From the NCBI GenBank assembly GCA_038240335.1, contig JBBSDV010000131.1:1-9583 (forward strand): a DNA stretch of 9,583 bases. The letters run 5' to 3'. A model generated the notes under the pieces. That model saw nothing but the letters and a program-made list of their open reading frames with translations. It made no database searches and had not been told where the DNA came from. Below are positions 5,769 to 9,583 of this stretch, in pieces. Within the stretch, counting starts at the first letter, position 1. Every line of letters starts with the position of its first letter. The DNA is from JBBSDV01 sp038240335 (GTDB lineage: Bacteria; Chloroflexota; Dehalococcoidia; DSTF01; JACRBR01). Both the position numbers and the translations under genes were made by a program.

Positions 5769-8700
5769 CTAGACCGGCAGGCGGACGGAGATGTGCGTGC
5801 CCTTGCCGGGGGTGCTCTCGATCCGCGTGATGCCGCCGAGCTTTGCGGCACGCTCCCGCATCGAGCGCAGCCCCATGTGGCCGGGGAATGCGCCCGTCGG
5901 GTCGAAGCCATCGCCATCGTCGCGCACGTCGATCGTGATGGCGTCGTCGTCGCACTCGAGCCGGACGTCGACGCGCGAGGCGTGAACGTGCTTCACGGTG
6001 TTGTGGAGCGACTCCTGAGCGATGCGGTACACCGCCTCCTTCGTCCGCGCGAACGGAAGAGCTCTTCGTCGGCGCGGAAGAGCGCCTCGGTCGCCCGCGC
6101 GCGTCGCTCGGTTTCCGTGTACAGCCCGGCGTTTTCGAGCGCGACGGCTGCCTGGTCCGCCACCGCGCGCGCGAGTCGGGCGTGCTCCGCCGTGAAGCAG
6201 CCGATCTCGACGCGCGATACCGACATCATGCCCATGACGCGGCCTTTCGCGATCAGAGGCACAGCCATCCATGAGCGAACCGATCGGAATGGGCCTGTCT
6301 CGAGTTGATCGCCGATCACCGTGCGATACTCGACCGCAAGTGGTTCGTCGCTCCGCACGTCGGCAATGATGACCGCTTCGCCGGCGTTCAGCAGCTCCCA
6401 CGTCCGATTGAGCGCGCCCATCGAAAACGCGAGCCCGGCCTCGCTTTCGCCCGACACGGAGCGGCCTTCGGGGATCGTGAGCACGTCGCCGCTGCGGACG
6501 GCGAGCGATGCGCCATCGTAGTCCAGCAATTGCTTGAACTGATCGAAAATGACATTGACGAGCGACGGCAGGTCGAGCGTCGAGGCAACGGCGTGCGAGA
6601 GATCGAGCATTGCCGCCAGGTTGCGCGTGCGATCCTCCGCCTGCTCGAACAGCCGCGCGTTCTCGACGGCGACGGCGATGTGATCGGCGATAGCGCGGGC
6701 CAGGCGCGCGTGCTCGGCATGGAAGTAGTCCGTCTCGACCCGGGACACCGTCATCATGCCGATCACGCGATCCTTCACGACCAGCGGCACGGCCATCCAC
6801 GAGCGGATGGAGCGGAACAGCGGCGTGTCGAGCGCATCGCCGAGAAGCGCGCGGTACTCCGCGCCGAGAACCGTCTCGCCAAGGACGTCGCCGATGAGTA
6901 CGGGTTCACCGGCGCCAATGGCGGACCAAATCAACGGCAGCGCGCCAAGCGCGAATTCGAGGCCGGCGGCGCTCTCCCCCGTGATCGAGCGGCCATCGAG
7001 AACCGCGAGCGTGTCGCCATTCCGCACGAGCAACGCCGCGCCGTTGTAGTCGAGCACCTGCTTGAACTGGATCAGAATGACGTTGACGAGCGAGCGCAGG
7101 TCGAGCGTCGAGGCGATGGCGCGAGAGAGTTCGAGCAACGCCGAGAGCTCGCGCGTACGGTTCTCGGCCTGCTCGAACAGCCGCGCGTTCTCGATCGCGA
7201 CGGCCGCCTGGTTGGCGATGCCGCGGACGAGGGCCTGGCGCTGCGGCGTGAAGTATGCCGGCTCCGTGCTGGATACCGTCAGCATGCCGCCGACCCGGTC
7301 GGAAGTCTCCAGCGGGACAGCCAGCCATCCCCTGAACGCGGCAAAGCGCGGGTCGTCGTTCGCATTGTCGGCGGCGCGGCGATAACGCCGGGCCCATGCG
7401 TCATCCTCGTCGCGGACATCATCGATGGCGACGACCTCGCCGCGCTCCATCGCTTCCCAGATGGCCCCGGCGGCCGGTACACGCACGCCCGGCCGGGGCG
7501 GATCGATAGACGGCGGACCGGCGTTTGCTACGTCGATCTGCGAGACCTCATCGCCGTCCCGCGTCACACTGTGACGCCGTAGCAGTCGACGACCGTGCGC
7601 AGTTGTTCGACCAGCACGGCAAGCAGCGGATTCAAAGCGATCGTCGAAGCGATACTCTGGGAGACGCGAAGCAGCGCCGAGAGCTCGCGCGTGCGATCCT
7701 CCGCCTGCTCGAACAAGCGCGCGTTTTCGACGGCGATAGCGGCCTGGCTCGCGATCGCCGTTACGAGCTGCGCGTGCCGTTCGGAGTAGAAGTTCGGCGT
7801 CGCGCGCGAGAGGAGCAGCATGCCGATCACGTCGTCGCCATGTGACATCGGCACGCCGAGCCACGAACGCACCGCCTGAAACGTCGTATCGATGCGGGCG
7901 CCGACAGCACCGCGGTACGCGCGCGCGTACCGCGAATCGCCGCGCACGTCGTCGATGATCACAGCACGTCCCGCCTTGATCTCGTCCCAGAGGATGGCCC
8001 GCTCGATCGGAAAACGCATTCCAATCGACGTGCTCTCGTCGTCGGCAGCGTCGGGAGGCGCGATGACGGCTCGCAGCGCCACCTCGTTGCCTTCGCGCAG
8101 CATGATCCCGGCGCGGTCGAACGGCGCGACCGCGCGTACCTGATCGAGGATGAGATTCAGCAGCGGCTCGACGCTGATCGTCGAAGCGACGTTGCGCGCG
8201 ACGTCGAGCAGCGTCGAGAGCTCGCGCGTCCGCTCCTCCGTCGATCGGGCGGTTCGCGTTGTCGTTAATCGCCGACGTGACCGAGGCGGACTGCGCCGTC
8301 AGATCCGCGACAGGCACGATGAAGCCGAGGCTGCCGCCGATCTCGCCCAACGGCAAGTAGCTGACAAATACATCCTGACCGCCGAGGCTGACACGATCGA
8401 TGGCGGTGGCGCCGCCGCACATGCGATCGAGCGTGCGGGCGAAGCGCGGATCGCGCGTGTCGGCGAGCTGCGCCTGCAGCGCCTCATAGCTCGCACTCCG
8501 GACGAGATTGCCGGCGCTGTCCAGGTAAAACGCGCTGCCGTGCCGGGTGATGTCGATGTTGTCGATCTCTTGGACGAGCCGCGTCATAGAGAGATTGACG
8601 ACGATCGCACCGCGAAACTCGCTACCTTCGTACACGGGAGTCGCGGCGCTGATCAGCAGCCCCTGTCCAGCGGGGTCGTCGTACGGCGCGGTCCAGCGCG

Positions 8701-9381
8701 TCTGCTGATCCGGGTTGGCCTCGGGAACGGCCAGCGCATATGCGGGCTGCGTCATCGCCGAGAAGTCGGGCGCCAGTCCGCTCTCCAACCCGATCGACGG
8801 GTAGCCGCGGGTGATCCCGCGCGGGCTGATGTAGTAGATCGATGCGATATCGAAGTTGGAGTTGTTGCTTAGTCCCTGGTTCGCCAGGATCGACGGAAAC
8901 AGAGCCTCCAGCGGCGCTGACTCGCGCAGGTCGCGGAGCACCGCCGGATCATCGAGCGAGGCATTGGTCGGCACGAGCACGTCCGTGCGGGGCTCGGCGT
9001 CGCGTCGAACAGCTGGCCGGTGGGAGCGCGGACGAGCCGCGCCGCATCAAACGACGTCGTGTCGCCCGCGGCCTGGTACTGACGAATGTAGCGTGCTGCT
9101 TGCTCGGCAACGAGCGCGTCCTCGCGGAACTGCGTTTGCCCCTGCTCGGCTGCGATCGCCGAGAACGAACGCAACGTCTCGGAGCCGAGTTGCTCGATGC
9201 CATGTTCGCTCTGCTTCGTCGCCTCGCTCTGCGTTGTGTGGAACCCGAGGAGCAGGAGCGTCGCCATCGCCCCGTCGAGGACGCAGATCGGGCTCGCGCC
9301 GCTCGAAACGACCTGAGGCGCGCATTGCTGCGGGCGGTGGACGGAGACCGCGCATCCGTCAAGAGGCGGAGGGAGTGTCAT
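5769..9381 (-). pseudogene. multi-sensor histidine kinase relic (Cache, four GAF, HATPase), frame-disrupted
   Basis: Protein homology runs continuously through three minus-strand frames. Segment 1 (9381 or 9267 to about 8990) has a weak first membrane helix (MATLLLLGF) and a helical lead-in. Segment 2 (about 8989-8250) is an extracellular double-Cache sensor: IYYISPRGITRGYP, RWTAPYDDPAGQGLL, TPVYEGSEFRGAIVVNLS. Segment 3 (about 8247-7567) is GAF1 and the start of GAF2. Segment 4 (about 7566-6050) is the rest of GAF2, then GAF3, GAF4 and LFRADEELFRS. Segment 5 (about 6055-5769) is the ATPase domain with YRIAQESLHN, DVRDDGDGFD, HMGLRSMRER and STPGKGTH, all intact. Frame changes fall near 8989-8992, 8245-8251, 7564-7569 and 6045-6062. 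No second membrane helix, HAMP or phosphoacceptor-His (HisKA_3-like) segment is found. The ATPase resembles the NarL-type kinase group, whereas the neighbouring regulator is OmpR-type. The start is uncertain, as no good ribosome site is seen. Sequencing or assembly error is the main alternative to a true pseudogene. Confidence 0.8.
6107..8232 (-). repeat. tandem array of four GAF-encoding units
   Basis: Four consecutive units of roughly 530 bp each encode one GAF domain plus a linker. Each begins with RTREL or RTRNL followed by a helix such as LSRAIASTLDL. The internal RSWMAVPL-type strand and ENARLFEQAE-type ending recur. Units 3 and 4 are the most alike: the strings ggcacggccatccacgagcg (6786-6805) and ggcacagccatccatgagcg (6258-6277) differ at two positions and are 528 bp apart. 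This indicates duplication within the gene. GAF domains bind small ligands such as cyclic nucleotides, haem or redox cofactors; no ligand-specific residue could be assigned. Confidence 0.75.
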
Positions 9382-9421
9382 CCGCGCAGTGCGATCCAGC
9401 TTCCGGCTTCGAACCTCGGCG

Positions 9422-9583
9422 CTATCGCGGGCAGCTGTAACGGGGCTGCGTGTAGATCGTGCCGGCATCGTGGGGTTCGCTCTCCCCGTAAAGCGCCGTG
9501 ATGTCGCCTTGCCACGGGATCGGCCATTGCTCGTCATGCGTGAACACGACGAGGACGTCCGGCGGGCACGCCAGCAAGTCGGC
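9422..9583 (-). CDS. 3' end of an unidentified protein
   Basis: A frame enters from the right edge on the minus strand and ends at TAG (9422-9424), giving 53 residues with no start codon in the window. The composition looks like real protein, with hydrophobic DVLVVFTHD, three Trp/Tyr-rich turns (EQWPIPWQGD, ALYGESEP, TIYTQPRYS) and a final CPR. I do not recognise the family. It ends 40 bp before the first possible start of the kinase relic on the same strand, so the two may have shared a transcript. Confidence 0.6.
   Translation of the reverse strand, partial: ADLLACPPDVLVVFTHDEQWPIPWQGDITALYGESEPHDAGTIYTQPRYSCPR

Noticed and set aside
6305..7582. Plus-strand 425-codon open frame opposite the GAF array
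   Set aside because: It has Arg/Asp-rich antisense composition, and the minus strand encodes clear GAF domains over the same bases.
5769..9381. Programmed ribosomal frameshifting joining the kinase frames
   Set aside because: There are four changes with no consistent slippery site, and two coincide with missing domains; decay or assembly error explains this better.

Overview
The window is high-GC bacterial DNA with short intergenic gaps. It probably comes from a Chloroflexota genome. This assignment is an inference from three things: a secreted protein with a long Thr/Pro/Asp/Ala tract and an LPxTG-like tail, a sensor kinase with a tandem GAF array, and a GTG-started OmpR-type regulator. No rRNA, tRNA, CRISPR array, transposase or phage gene was seen.

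Layout. On the plus strand only the 3' end of one gene (2-214) is visible. It converges on a run of minus-strand genes. These are a HAD-family phosphatase/nucleotidase (255-815), a 380-bp spacer carrying two dispersed-type repeats, and a two-gene sulfonate-type flavin operon, ssuD-like 2798-1713 followed by ssuE-like 1713-1198, with overlapping stop and start codons. Next is a second spacer with an imperfect inverted repeat and a candidate promoter. It is followed by an intrinsic terminator and a secreted, possibly wall-anchored protein (3083-4432). Beyond that are an OmpR-family response regulator (4820-5485), a large multi-sensor histidine kinase relic (5769-9381) and the 3' end of another minus-strand gene (9422-9583).

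Function. SsuE would reduce FMN with NAD(P)H and hand FMNH2 to SsuD, which would use O2 to cleave sulfite from an organosulfonate or oxidise a related substrate. Two active-site histidines of E. coli SsuD are replaced, so the substrate may differ. No ssuABC transporter genes are present.

The most unusual part is the signalling locus. The kinase can be followed through an extracellular Cache domain, four GAF domains and a complete ATPase domain only by changing frame four times. At two of those joins whole modules appear to be missing: the second membrane helix with HAMP, and the segment with the phosphoacceptor histidine. The adjacent regulator has an intact winged-helix domain, but its receiver has lost the phosphoacceptor Asp, the Thr/Ser and the Lys. 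Either the pair has decayed together, with the regulator surviving as a phosphorylation-independent transcription factor, or the kinase is an assembly artefact. I see no convincing new defence or mobile system here.
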